Source: Helicobacter ailurogastricus (GTDB lineage Bacteria > Campylobacterota > Campylobacteria > Campylobacterales > Helicobacteraceae). From it: a stretch of DNA of 64,000 bases. The translations under genes and the position numbers were made by a program. Where the stretch lies: NCBI RefSeq assembly GCF_001282945.1, contig NZ_CDMG01000009.1, forward strand, positions 431,980 to 495,979, given 5' to 3'. Below the pieces are notes generated by a model, which was given only the letters and a program-made list of their open reading frames with translations, searched no databases and was not told the DNA's origin. Positions 43,338 through 52,441 of this stretch are shown here, piece after piece; position 1 is the stretch's first letter, and every line of letters starts with the position of its first letter.

Positions 43338-44228
43338 TTGAAGAGCCGATTCATCCTGCAAAAAAGAAATTTATTAGGATTTTGTACGTTGTCGAGAAGA
43401 TTAATAGGTCTGTTGATGAGGTGTATAAAATGTAGGAAAAAAGAGGTGGAGCGCGCGGTGAAACATAGGGTGCGTATAGAGAAGGAAAGAATACGTGCGG
43501 AAGAAGAGAAAATATGCACAGAGAAGGAAAGAGAGATTTATAGGCAATTGATGGAATGTGCAAGGTATATTGTAAAGACGATTGATGGGAAAGGCAAAGC
43601 TAATTCTAGTAGTCATAAACGCCAATGCCTCTTAGAGTTAGTGTATGCTATTTTGCGTCCTTTGCAAAGTGAGCTTTTTTTGCACTTTTTAGAAGGAGGG
43701 GGAATGATAGAGTGTGATTTTTTTGAACCATGCGTAATGGATTTTATGAGAGGGCAACGATCAGAGCAAAACGAGTTGGAATTTAATGCTTCGAAGCATG
43801 CGTTGTGTCTTAACAAGGATGCTATATTTGCTTGTACGTGGGATAGTGGTAAGTATCTTGATGCGCTTTGTAGTTACGGAGATTGCAGGACACCTAAATG
43901 GGAGTTGTGGAAACAACAGAATCAGGAGGGTAAACCTCAGTGTGACAGACATGACATAATATTATGGCTTCCTTGGTGTATTGCTAAGGTCGGGGCCAAT
44001 GGTAACCATTCCATTGCAGCTGGTATTTCAAGTTCTATCTGTGCTCCTTTAAAGCCTGATCGTATTTATGATATGTCGTTTATATTGGATTTAATTGAAG
44101 TTGATGAAAAGGGAGAATATTATCGCGATAGAAAAACTAATGAAAAAATAGCAGAAGTTAAGTCTGGGCATCGTGCGGCTGCTTTTGAAATAGGGCGTCT
44201 TATTAGAGAATGCGAGAATGCGACTTAA
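43338..44228 (+). CDS. hypothetical accessory protein
   Basis: A 296-residue frame; the first start is a TTG at 43338, but the ATG at 43416 (residue 27) is equally likely. A Lys/Glu/Arg-rich helical stretch (residues 34-70, probably a coiled coil) precedes a globular part with LLELVYAILRPLQSELFLHF, ECDFFEPCVMDF, ILWLPWCIAKVGANGNHSIA and HRAAAFEIGRLI. I do not recognise the family. The base composition is lower in GC and the codon use (many TTG, GTG, ATA, AGG) differs from the backbone, suggesting transfer. It overlaps the next relic. Confidence 0.65.
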   Translation: MKSRFILQKRNLLGFCTLSRRLIGLLMRCIKCRKKEVERAVKHRVRIEKERIRAEEEKICTEKEREIYRQLMECARYIVKTIDGKGKANSSSHKRQCLLELVYAILRPLQSELFLHFLEGGGMIECDFFEPCVMDFMRGQRSEQNELEFNASKHALCLNKDAIFACTWDSGKYLDALCSYGDCRTPKWELWKQQNQEGKPQCDRHDIILWLPWCIAKVGANGNHSIAAGISSSICAPLKPDRIYDMSFILDLIEVDEKGEYYRDRKTNEKIAEVKSGHRAAAFEIGRLIRECENAT

Positions 44229-44448
44229 CCCAAACCCACCAATCCACCCTTTACCCCTAACCCCCAAAATCCCAGGGGGCGATAGACTTCACTTGAACAC
44301 CATTGCCGACATAGGCAAACACAGCTATCTAGCCAAAGCCGAACGAGAGATGGTAAGACGGCGCATAAAGTCTGCTTTGGTGGCTAAAAAGCTGAAAGAC
44401 AACACTTGGGGCGTGAGAAAAGCACTTTTAATAAGAATCACCCACTAG
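44218..44448 (+). pseudogene. serine-recombinase C-terminal relic
   Basis: The short frame ends with AEREMVRRRIKSALVAKKLK and DNTWGVRK, which resembles the helix E region of serine resolvases (EREMIxxRxKxALxxKKxxGxxxGR). The N-terminal catalytic part is missing, and the upstream residues (a run of Pro/Thr) do not fit. It is a fragment. Confidence 0.4.
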
Positions 44449-44986
44449 ACCCTTTTCAGGACACAATCCGTTTTAAAGTTACTAGATTGTCCTAAAAAAC
44501 CCAAGCTTGTAAGTTTTTTGCGTTATTGCAAAACGAGGGGACAAAAGTAGAGATCACGCTTTTGAGTAACAATAAACTAAACTAATACTTTTACTTTGAA
44601 AATATAAATAACAAATACAAATATATAGAGATTAAACTAATGCAAAAGTTAGCTAAACATGCCTGCCCACATCTCCCTTTTGCTGTTGCTCTTGGTCGGC
44701 GTTTAAAAGGCCATAGGACGCTTTCTTGGGGGTTTATGGGTTAGGGGTGAAGTAACGATTGTAGGCGTGATATGGCGTGAAGAGAAGGTATAAAGGGAAG
44801 GAGTCGAGCTAGACAAGTTGGTAAGATAGTCATAGAACGCTCTAAAACGCTCCACAATCGATTTTGTGGGCTTGGTAATGGGCGGTGTGGGGGGGTTTAC
44901 TATTTTTGCCAAAATCGCGCTGTATGACCAGTTTATGGCTCTAAAAACGCTATGTATTCTCTGGAGCAGTCTTTGGGGCTATTGGT
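44449..44986. other. AT-rich spacer, no gene seen
   Basis: No intact gene. An AT-rich block near 44585-44655 (tandem AAATA and TATAGAG strings) resembles blocks at 50349-50384 and 51658-51692 only loosely. A minus-strand 69-codon frame (44703-44912, with VERFRAFYDYLTNL) may be a relic of a replication or mobilisation protein. I cannot support it further. Confidence 0.3.
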
Positions 44987-45613
44987 TCATTGTCTTGTCT
45001 GCCCCTTTTCTTGGATTTGGGCTTGGATTTGGGTTTTGTGAGCAATTTTGTGGACTTTGTGGGTTCTGTGAGCTATAAGGGCTTGTTGTGGAGCTTGGGT
45101 TGTGTGAGCTGGTTGCTCTTTCTTGAGACGGCCTACGGGGCGTTTAGGCTCATTGCTAGGTTTTTTGGCTTTCGTGGCACTTAGCATAGCCCCAAAAGCT
45201 CGCTCAATCTTCAAAGCTCTTTCGTATTGCTCTAGCAAATTTGCTTTTTCATGGTAGCTTTGATCTTTTGGAGCTCATAGCTATAAATGGTTATGGTTGG
45301 CTCACCTAATGCATTGTCATAAGTGCTTAATTCGGGCTGCCTTATAAAGCACACAGAAATGCCGTTTTGGTTAAAGAACTCCATTAGGTTCATCACTTCA
45401 ACCATTGAACGCCCCAAGCAAGTTAATTCGGCCATTTTAAGCTCTCGCTTGAGTTCATAAATACGGCGTTGCTCTTGTACCTTATTTGCTACTCATTTCT
45501 ACTTCAATCCATTTACCAACGGTTAGATTCTCTTTTCGAGCATAGGTTTCTATGTCGTGGCGTTGTCCATCTTGCCCTTGTGTATCTGTGGGTATACGCA
45601 CCACTCTATGCAA
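44987..45613 (-). pseudogene. serine recombinase (resolvase/invertase), broken by several frameshifts
   Basis: On the minus strand the pieces are in order but in different frames. VRIPTDTQGQDGQRHDIETYA with KENLTVGKWIEVEMSS (45480-45610) is the resolvase N-terminus. QRRIYELKRELK then LGRSMVEVMNLMEFFNQNGI and FIRQPELSTYDNALGE (45240-45480) are the catalytic-domain LSRLGRS-type block and beyond. LLEQYERALKIERAFGAM with KRPVGRLKKE (45000-45240) is the tail. A slip in a run of A near 45238 joins the last two. The catalytic Ser region at the start of the N-terminus is missing or altered. It is a dead mobile-element recombinase. Confidence 0.75.
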
Positions 45614-45772
45614 ATCTTTGTACTGTGACTGGGGTAAGTCCAAATTGATAGAATGTCTATCAAAACAAAGAGAAACTACCTTTCGACTTTTGAGTAGCTC
45701 TCAAAGGCGTAATGCATGCAGAATATACAAACTTGCGCAACGCAAGTGTACCATTTATACTTTTTTAACAAT

Positions 45773-48205
45773 TTAACAATAAGGATTTGCAGGAATTTTT
45801 TCCAAAATCTTGTCAAAAGACCCGAATACATTGTCTAGATCAATGGGATAGGTATTCTCACCTATTTTAACTTCGGATTTTTGGCTATTAGCAAAGACAT
45901 GTTTATCACCAATTTTGAAGTGAGTGCTCTTGTAATAGTCCTCATCTTTCTTACTATTGCTAGTGTATTCCGCGCTTAGTCCAGTAACACCTTTCTCTCT
46001 GCAGTAGAGATAAAAACCATAGCCTAATAGATCACGTGCACTTGAAGAATCTTTCACCCCTTGTAAAAGAGAAACTTTCACAAGCACCAGATCACCAGGT
46101 TTGGGTTTAAATGGTTTAAAAGCAATTCTGCGAGTTCTCTCAAAGACATCCTGCTTTTCATTTAAAAATTCGAACAATCCCTTTTGTCTAATCAAAAGTT
46201 GATCCCACCATGCCCTTTTGAAAAAAGCATCGCTCTCCATATAACTTTTTACGATTTCCTCCATCCTTTTCTTTAACATTCCAATCAATTCTCCTTGGAT
46301 CCTAGTCGATTCTTCTTCCTTTTTCTGTTCTACTATTCTTTTTATAGCCTCTCTGATTCCATTAACCTTAATAATCTCGTCCAAAAGATGTTGAAAATAG
46401 GGTAGCTTCTCTTTATTTTGAGAGCCACTCAAAAGTCGATTAGTGGCCTCTTGATCTCTAACATGTTTAGTTGGTTTGTGTCCGTAAAAATAATTAGTCT
46501 GATAAAAACTATAATCTCCCATGCACAAAAACGCCCTCTGGAATAGGGCAAGGTACTCTTTGAGAAATTCTTCACTATAAATTAGCATAGTAAGATGAGC
46601 ATATTGTTGGAATTTCTCCAAATTAGGACATTGATATTTTGATGGCTCAGAAGATTGAGAAATAGGCTCTATTTTCCCGTCAAATTTTTCATCACTAAAA
46701 TCTAACAAAAAATCTACCCATCCGCACAAAATATAGTGATCGCTAGTTAGGTTCAAAATATTTTCCCAATCTTCAAAGCCTTTCTCCCTCTCTCTATCAT
46801 TTTTAATGAGCATCGCCTTTCTTTTTTCTAGAAGATAAATTTTACGGTGGAAACTTGTAATATTTTCTTCATTCTCCTTATCCTTCTCTGATTTTCCCCC
46901 TAAAGATAAAAACTCATAAATATTCTTATCGTGACAACCCTCAGAAATAAATTTTAAAAGGTGAGAAAATTTTTCGATGTCATTTGTAGATATCTCACAG
47001 TTTTCTATGAGATGCTTGCTTACCCTTAAATAGTCTGTAAGAGCTTGCTGTCCGATCCCTTGTTCTTGATTTGTTTCAGCTAAAGCTAATAGAGAGAAAA
47101 AATGGCAAATTTCGTTGTGTTCTAATTTGATAGAAAATTTCGGTTCAAATTTAAAAAATTTCTCACCACGGTTTTTTTTAAGAATGTTCATGACACGATC
47201 TAGCGATCGAATATTTTCGATGTCTTGCAATGGTGCATAAAACTCGCCGACTGGCCTATCTAGATTATGGATATCATCGCTGTCGTCCACCTTATTTATC
47301 CCTTGGCTATATTTGAAAAAGATATTAGCATAGTGCAAGAAACGCAAGCCTCCAATATCAAATTTCTCAGGTTCCCCCTCGAAAAAGTAATCGCTCCATT
47401 TATTTTCAATATGTCTCAAGAGTTGTGCGTGGTCTTTGATATTTAACTTCTCCTCCATAAAGGCTTTGAGATTTTCATACGGACTCAATTGTTTACCTCT
47501 AGCGTTCATCTTAATATAGAGATCCTCACCTAGCTCAAACTTGCCCATGTTAAAAACATCGAAAGTGATGTTTTCTAAATTCTTAAGATTTTTCTTTAGT
47601 CGTGCAATACCCTTTTTGTTTTTCTCTTTGCTTTCACTGCAACACTCATATTTGTTGCAACAATGGTCATATATCAAATCCAACATACACAACATTGCAC
47701 CAATGGTCGGATCATTATCCAAATTTTTCAATCCCCCGAAAGCACTACTTGCGTCTCTTATAGCCTTACTCGGTCTTATGGTTTGACTTTTCAAGGAATT
47801 CTCAAATTTTTTCTCCGAATCGAGAACAAGTGCTTTACAAAAATCTTTGGAGCCTGTGCGAACAGAATAAGTAAAATTTTTGAGAATATCTCTTACAGAC
47901 TTACATGTCCGCTGATCTACGGTATCGAGTTTACTTGCTAGTTTATAGAGGTAAAGATGTAAAAGCCACAATGTGGTGATCCGTTGCTGTCCATCAATCG
48001 GAATAAATTTTTTATCCTTTTCATAACCATAGATAAAATCTAGGTGCAACTTCCCTCTCTCACCATTCAAAACTTCAAAAAGCGTATTTAGAAACTTGGT
48101 GGCAATACTTTTTTGATCCCTACGACCCTGAACATAATCTCTTTGAAGGATAGGGATTTCCACTTTGTAATCTTTTAAAAAATTTTTAAAATTATATCTT
48201 TTCAT
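45773..48205 (-). CDS. DUF262-domain protein, second gene of a DUF262 pair
   Basis: A protein of 810 residues from the ATG at 48205 (815 from the ATG at 48220). The N-terminal DUF262 domain has IPILQRDYVQGR at residue 18 and FIPIDGQQRITTLW around residue 68, the (R/Q)xYxW-like and DGQQR nucleotide-hydrolysis motifs of the GmrS/ParB-like group. The long helical middle is followed by a C-terminal region with GDLVLVKVSLLQG and GYGFYLYCREKG that I do not recognise. I see no HNH (EHIxxQ) motif. Its start overlaps the stop of the upstream DUF262 gene by 14 bases, so the two are coupled. GC is low, unlike the backbone. Confidence 0.8.
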   Translation of the reverse strand: MKRYNFKNFLKDYKVEIPILQRDYVQGRRDQKSIATKFLNTLFEVLNGERGKLHLDFIYGYEKDKKFIPIDGQQRITTLWLLHLYLYKLASKLDTVDQRTCKSVRDILKNFTYSVRTGSKDFCKALVLDSEKKFENSLKSQTIRPSKAIRDASSAFGGLKNLDNDPTIGAMLCMLDLIYDHCCNKYECCSESKEKNKKGIARLKKNLKNLENITFDVFNMGKFELGEDLYIKMNARGKQLSPYENLKAFMEEKLNIKDHAQLLRHIENKWSDYFFEGEPEKFDIGGLRFLHYANIFFKYSQGINKVDDSDDIHNLDRPVGEFYAPLQDIENIRSLDRVMNILKKNRGEKFFKFEPKFSIKLEHNEICHFFSLLALAETNQEQGIGQQALTDYLRVSKHLIENCEISTNDIEKFSHLLKFISEGCHDKNIYEFLSLGGKSEKDKENEENITSFHRKIYLLEKRKAMLIKNDREREKGFEDWENILNLTSDHYILCGWVDFLLDFSDEKFDGKIEPISQSSEPSKYQCPNLEKFQQYAHLTMLIYSEEFLKEYLALFQRAFLCMGDYSFYQTNYFYGHKPTKHVRDQEATNRLLSGSQNKEKLPYFQHLLDEIIKVNGIREAIKRIVEQKKEEESTRIQGELIGMLKKRMEEIVKSYMESDAFFKRAWWDQLLIRQKGLFEFLNEKQDVFERTRRIAFKPFKPKPGDLVLVKVSLLQGVKDSSSARDLLGYGFYLYCREKGVTGLSAEYTSNSKKDEDYYKSTHFKIGDKHVFANSQKSEVKIGENTYPIDLDNVFGSFDKILEKIPANPYC

Positions 48206-50237
48206 TGCTGTTCTTAACATACGATGCTAAACGCCGTTTAATCGCTGCCAAATACTTATTTCGATCCTCTAATGTAAAGATATTATAGGAAAGGAGTTCT
48301 TTCTTTTCTTTTTTTTCATGAAACTCTAGAAAATCTCTAGCAAAAATCATCTTGGTAGTGGTAAAAAAGAACCATCCAAATTTATCAATCTTTTCTTTCT
48401 TTTTACTAAAAATAAGATTTCCCATTGCACTATTGGCACTTTTACTTAGCAAAGTTAGGTTAGAAATTTTGTGTAAATCATCTCTGTTGTCAAAATCGTC
48501 ATCAATTTTTTTAAGCAAGCTTTTTAATTCTTTTTTTTGTAAAGAATCAAGCTGTTTATTCTTTGTCTTAGATTCTTGCAAAATTTCCAGCATTTCCTTA
48601 ATCTCTTGTTTGAGCTCTTCACTCACCTCACACTCTTCCACACCTTTCAACCATTCAATCGTAACTTCCCTCTCATCCTGCTCACTTTTCTTATTCTCAC
48701 TTTTCATGGTGGTGGAAATACCCTTTGAATTTTGTGCATGAATATGCTCTAATGTCCACTCCCCCAATGCAAAACGATTGAATTCAAAATAGCCCTCCTC
48801 GTATCCCCTTTTTTCCTCACTGTAATCATCATCTGAACCATTAATCCAATAGTCTAGTTCAAAGAGCAGAAGTAAAGACTTCAGGATTTTCCTATCTTTG
48901 GGATAACATAAATCCTCAATATTCTTAGGAACTTCTTTTTTTACCCGTTTAAGGAGGAGCTCTACAAATTTTTCTTTTTTCTCAGCTTCATTTTTCGAAT
49001 TATTGGCTTTCTTTTTCCAATCTTGGTATAAATTGTAGATGCTTATACCATTATAAACCAAAAAACCAAGATAGTGAAAGATTTTCCGCCTAGTCCTATC
49101 ATCATCTTTGGAAATGTAAGCGTGATCGTGAAAGAAAATGATAGCACGCTTAACTTCATCCCACATCTCTTGTATTTTCTCTGCTTTTTCTGTTGCAAGA
49201 TACTGATCGTAAATGCAACGAAAAAGACCCTTTTCCTTTATCTCTTTGTTAGGCACAACAGCTTCAAAATAAACCCTAATTCTTTGGATGCTATCGCGCA
49301 ACATAGGAAAAGTATTTTTTTTTGATTTTTTCTTGCCAATATCATCCTTTAAACATTCTTCGACGAACATGATATCTCTCTTTGGATTGACAGCACTTAA
49401 CCAACAATAAATAAAATCTCCATAAATAGCGTTATTCTTTTTTTCTCTCGTTTTAATTTCTGTTTCATACCAAAACTCTGCCCTTTCTTTAAGTTCACAT
49501 GTCTGTTCATCTTTATCCTCTTTGCTACTTGCACCTTTACTCAAAAATAATGCCTTAATTTTCTCTACTTCCTCTAAGGGGATTTTGCCACTATTGAGTC
49601 TTCTAAAAACTTCATTTTCCTCATCGAGCGCTTCATACCAAAGAATTTTGTACTTTTCTTGATGTGGATCTAAAAAGTTTAATAAAAAATTTTCTCGTTC
49701 CTCTTTCTTTTTATCTTCAAAAAATCTTTTGATGCTTTCATAAGCCTTGACGAAGTGATAAAAGTCAATGTTTGTCTTGATGTTCTCTTTGGTTTCATCG
49801 CTTTGGAAATTGTCTTTGATTTTTTTTAAAAATTCTGCACTTCCCATACGTGCTTCATATGCTATTTCAAAGTGACTGTTTTTGTAAATACTTTCTTTTT
49901 CTAATCCCTCCTCAGCACTTTTAAGGTATTCAATTATCAAAAAGATTGTAGTAAGTCGCTGTTGACCGTCAATAACCCTATATTTTCCCTCTGAATCTTG
50001 TTTCACCACTATTGGTTGCAAACAATAAAACTTAGCTCCATTATTTTTTCCAAAGTCAAAATTCCAAATATCGTTCAAGAGATCTTTGACCTCTTGTTCT
50101 GTCCATCTATAACCCCTCTGATAACTAGGGACAAGAAATTTAAAACCTCTAAGATCTTGTATAGATTTTAGATTATCTAAACCATCGTCTTGCACAAGTT
50201 CTGAATTGTTGTATTCCACATTTTCTCTATTAAGCAT
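48192..50237 (-). CDS. DUF262/DUF1524 (GmrSD-like) protein, first gene of a DUF262 pair
   Basis: A 681-residue protein. The N-terminal DUF262 domain has VPSYQRGYRW near residue 36 and YRVIDGQQRLTTIF near residue 87. The C-terminal DUF1524 HNH nuclease domain has LEHIHAQN near residue 500 and HKISNLTLLSK near residue 590, followed by spaced Asn (SANSAMGN) and Lys residues. This is the layout of single-chain type IV GmrSD and SspE-type enzymes that restrict modified phage DNA. The start ATG at 50237 is preceded by a TAAAAT promoter at 50270-50275. The gene is very AT-rich and lies in one operon with the second DUF262 gene. Confidence 0.85.
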   Translation of the reverse strand: MLNRENVEYNNSELVQDDGLDNLKSIQDLRGFKFLVPSYQRGYRWTEQEVKDLLNDIWNFDFGKNNGAKFYCLQPIVVKQDSEGKYRVIDGQQRLTTIFLIIEYLKSAEEGLEKESIYKNSHFEIAYEARMGSAEFLKKIKDNFQSDETKENIKTNIDFYHFVKAYESIKRFFEDKKKEERENFLLNFLDPHQEKYKILWYEALDEENEVFRRLNSGKIPLEEVEKIKALFLSKGASSKEDKDEQTCELKERAEFWYETEIKTREKKNNAIYGDFIYCWLSAVNPKRDIMFVEECLKDDIGKKKSKKNTFPMLRDSIQRIRVYFEAVVPNKEIKEKGLFRCIYDQYLATEKAEKIQEMWDEVKRAIIFFHDHAYISKDDDRTRRKIFHYLGFLVYNGISIYNLYQDWKKKANNSKNEAEKKEKFVELLLKRVKKEVPKNIEDLCYPKDRKILKSLLLLFELDYWINGSDDDYSEEKRGYEEGYFEFNRFALGEWTLEHIHAQNSKGISTTMKSENKKSEQDEREVTIEWLKGVEECEVSEELKQEIKEMLEILQESKTKNKQLDSLQKKELKSLLKKIDDDFDNRDDLHKISNLTLLSKSANSAMGNLIFSKKKEKIDKFGWFFFTTTKMIFARDFLEFHEKKEKKELLSYNIFTLEDRNKYLAAIKRRLASYVKNSNEKI

Positions 50238-50269
50238 CAAAAATCAGGCCCTCGTGATTCATGCCTCAC

Positions 50270-50275
50270 ATTTTA
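50270..50275 (-). promoter_or_regulatory. putative -10 of the DUF262 operon
   Basis: On the minus strand GGTAAAATG places TAAAAT 33 bases before the start codon, and GAGGG lies between them as a possible ribosome site. Confidence 0.45.
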
Positions 50276-50348
50276 CCACACTTTACTTTGCACAATAAAA
50301 CGAGCAATGATCGTATCCCTTGTGCTCCTAATCGTTTATCGTTTTAAT

Positions 50349-50384
50349 ACAATTTTAAATATTAATTACTATTTGAATATATAG
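50349..50384 (+). repeat. AT-rich dispersed repeat, copy 1
   Basis: CAATTTTAAATATTAATTAC followed by TATTTGAATATATAGA shares about four of five bases with the block at 51658-51692. The two flank the hypothetical and toxin-antitoxin relics. They could be ends of a lost element. Confidence 0.35.
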
Positions 50385-50587
50385 ATCAAAGAAGTAAATA
50401 GCACAAAATTCGAGTCTTAGCTAATTAAGGTCAATGCAAAACCTTAACATAAATAAAACCAAAGGATGGAAGCTCTAGTTGTATACAACAAAGGCAGTAA
50501 ATGAAACCCTTCAAGCATATTTAGTGCTATTTTAAATGATTTGAAATCATCAAGCGAGATGAATGGAACAAAACGAGCGGGTAAAAT

Positions 50588-50982
50588 ATGTCCACAGATC
50601 GAGAAAGGGTACAAGGGCGAAAAATCTTTAAGATGCTCACAACATATCTCATGGGCAAAGACCTATGGGCAGACATAGAAAGGTGTGGCTAGTGGTTACA
50701 ACGGCCATAGAAAAAGAATTAAACGATCTTGATACTGAAATCATCAAGACCACTAAAAAGTTTCAGCTTGAACCTTATACCTTTACAGACTGCCAAGAGA
50801 GAATGCAAGCAAAAATCAACAAAATCTATATGTCTGCACTTAAGGTAGAGAAACCCACACCACAAGATATTAAAACCTTTACCAATGAAATCCGCAGATT
50901 ACTAAGACTTCGTAAAGCCCCTGCCATGCAGATATTTCTAAGCAAGTCTGGGATATTCTCCAGTAAAATACTTAGGACATAA
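50588..50982 (+). pseudogene. unrecognised protein, frameshifted
   Basis: The ATG at 50588 opens MSTDRERVQGRKIFKMLTTY and stops after 34 codons. Another frame then opens (50690 on: VVTTAIEKELNDLDTEIIKT, with many Lys/Glu) and runs to 50982. Read together they look like one helical, charged protein of about 130 residues with a shift near 50680. I do not recognise it. A toxin-antitoxin relic follows it immediately. Confidence 0.4.
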
Positions 50983-50991
50983 GGAGAAAAC

Positions 50992-51205
50992 ATGTTAGTT
51001 GAAATTCCTGATTCTCTAGCTCAAAAACTGCAAGCTGTCTTAGGGGTTCAGAGTTTAAAAAAGCCCTAGAAGAGTTTATCCATCAAAGAGAAGTCTTAGA
51101 ACCTAATCAGGAAGCCCTAGAAGCGATACGGGAATTACAAGAGGGCAGAAACTTAAATTTTCTCTGCAAGAGTTCGTAGGGATGGTGGATGGGCTTAGAT
51201 ATTGA
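50992..51205 (+). pseudogene. type II antitoxin relic (RelB/HP0892-neighbour-like)
   Basis: An ATG with a strong AAGGAG opens MLVEIPDSLAQKLQAVLGVQ, then shifts frame at an A run to KKALEEFIHQREVLEP and again to SLQEFVGMVDGLRY. Together they give a 70-residue antitoxin of the kind paired with YafQ/HP0892-type toxins. Two shifts make it non-functional as written. Confidence 0.65.
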
Positions 51206-51415
51206 AGCTTCGAATAGTTTTCATAAAGACCTTAAAAAGGTTGGGTTTAGCCGGGCTTTCTTATTAAATACAAAAATCACCCACTGAAGGGAAAACTTGC
51301 AGGTTATTATGACTGCCACATAGACCCGATCTAATCTTAGATCTATCGTATCCGTAGTGATAGTGTATTGGAGTTAGCACGCTTGGATGATCACGGTGAT
51401 TTATTTAAAAAATAA
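51195..51415 (+). pseudogene. RelE/YafQ-family toxin relic
   Basis: Downstream of the antitoxin relic one frame reads LDIEASNSFHKDLKKVGF, the next KYKNHPLKGKLAGYYDCHID, and then after stops YRIRSDSVLELARLDDHGDL. These are the three blocks of a YafQ/HP0894-like mRNase (N-terminal helix; HxLKGxxxGxxxCHIxPD; LVYRI...LxRLGxHxxLF). At least two shifts and two stops inactivate it. Confidence 0.7.
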
Positions 51416-51967
51416 ACGAAGCATAACACTAACAATTTTGGTGAGCTTAGGATGTGAAGCTTTGATCAAGCCAAGCATTCCACTTAATAACCTCTCTACA
51501 AGACACTAGGCTTAAACAACAGAAACCACAGCAAATAGCCATATCATTTTAAGCAACACCACAACAATAGTAAAACCACCAAAACACAATCCTTTTAACA
51601 AAACTTCTTAACCTCTATCAATCGGGCAATAAAAGATAATTTGTATTTGGTTAAGTTCAATTTAAAACATTAGTTATTATTTAAAATGTAGAGAATTAAT
51701 GCAAGGCTGTCACACGTTGCTAACGAACAAAAGCTAAAAATGAAACCGCGCGTTGTATCCAAGAAAGGTAAATGTAAGCCTTAAAACCAGTCGTTCTATC
51801 GCTTAATCGGGCGATAAATACATCTTTGAAACATTGCTTAGGGTGATCACGCTGTCTATAAAAAGTGTGGATTTGATTAAACAGATCAGTGCATGCGATT
51901 ATAGGCAAGAAAAAAATAGATGAATGGGCGTTTTAGTAGTAGTGCCCCCAAAACTTCCATAGAGTGA
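51416..51967. other. spacer, no intact gene
   Basis: A minus-strand frame at 51720-51908 (62 codons, with HPKQCFKDVFIARLSDRTTG) may be a transposase or other relic; I cannot name it. The AT-rich repeat copy lies at 51658-51692. Nothing else is supported. Confidence 0.3.
51658..51692 (+). repeat. AT-rich dispersed repeat, copy 2
   Basis: CAATTTAAAACATTAGTTAT followed by TATTTAAAATGTAGAGA, the partner of the block at 50349-50384. Confidence 0.35.
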
Positions 51968-51973
51968 TATAAT
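51968..51973 (+). promoter_or_regulatory. putative promoter of the antitoxin-doc operon
   Basis: A consensus TATAAT lies 27 bases before the antitoxin ATG at 52000, and GGAG lies eight bases before that ATG. Confidence 0.55.
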
Positions 51974-51999
51974 TACCGAAACATTTTGGAGATGAATAT

Positions 52000-52173
52000 A
52001 TGCCAAATTTAAAACATACACAAGTTGAAATGAAACAGCCATTACATGAAAAGCAGGTAGAAATAAGTGAAGAACAACGCGCAAAAATCGTTCAAGATGC
52101 CCGTGTTGCATGTCGAAAAAGACTCGAAGATCCAAACATTTTAGCGGTCTATAAAAGATTGGCAGACAAATAG
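52000..52173 (+). CDS. small antitoxin (Phd-like partner of Doc)
   Basis: A 57-residue, charged protein (HEKQVEISEEQRAKIVQDAR, then RKRLEDPNILAVYKRLADK) with a TATAAT promoter and a GGAG ribosome site. It ends one base before the TTG start of the doc gene. Position and size make it the antitoxin of the pair; the C-terminal helix should wrap the Doc protein. It does not show the Phd DNA-binding domain clearly, so the family name is inferred from context. Confidence 0.6.
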   Translation: MPNLKHTQVEMKQPLHEKQVEISEEQRAKIVQDARVACRKRLEDPNILAVYKRLADK

Positions 52174-52174
52174 T

Positions 52175-52441
52175 TTGATTTATATCAATATTGGTGAAGC
52201 CATTGATATACATAATGAGATATTGGAGCTGACGGGGGGACTAAAAGGAATAAACCCTACTAGCATAGGTTACCTTGAGAGTGTGCTCGAACACATTAAG
52301 AACGATGATTACTACCCAACATTTGAGAGCAAAATAGTGCACCTTTTCTTTTCATGTGTCAAATTTCATCCATTTCCAGACGGCAATAAAAGAACAGCTG
52401 TTTATCTCTGTATGCATTTCTTTTTATGGCATACAAACTAA
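52175..52441 (+). CDS. Doc-family toxin, 3'-truncated
   Basis: An 88-residue frame from a TTG start. It begins IYINIGEAIDIHNEILELTG, then SIGYLESVLEHIKND, and carries the Fic-fold signature HPFPDGNKRTAVY, the Doc form (K instead of G in GNKR) that phosphorylates EF-Tu. Doc proteins usually have about 125 residues; this one ends 20 residues after the signature. The end lies inside the start of the next Fic gene, so the C-terminal helices are missing. It is probably inactive or weak. Confidence 0.7.
   Translation: MIYINIGEAIDIHNEILELTGGLKGINPTSIGYLESVLEHIKNDDYYPTFESKIVHLFFSCVKFHPFPDGNKRTAVYLCMHFFLWHTN

Noticed and set aside
44703..44912. Minus-strand 69-codon frame as a replication or mobilisation gene
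   Set aside because: Only a vague resemblance (VERFRAFYDYLTNL); no start signal or complete domain.
47541..47941. Plus-strand frames inside the second DUF262 gene
   Set aside because: They arise from the AT-rich reverse strand of that gene and show no family pattern.
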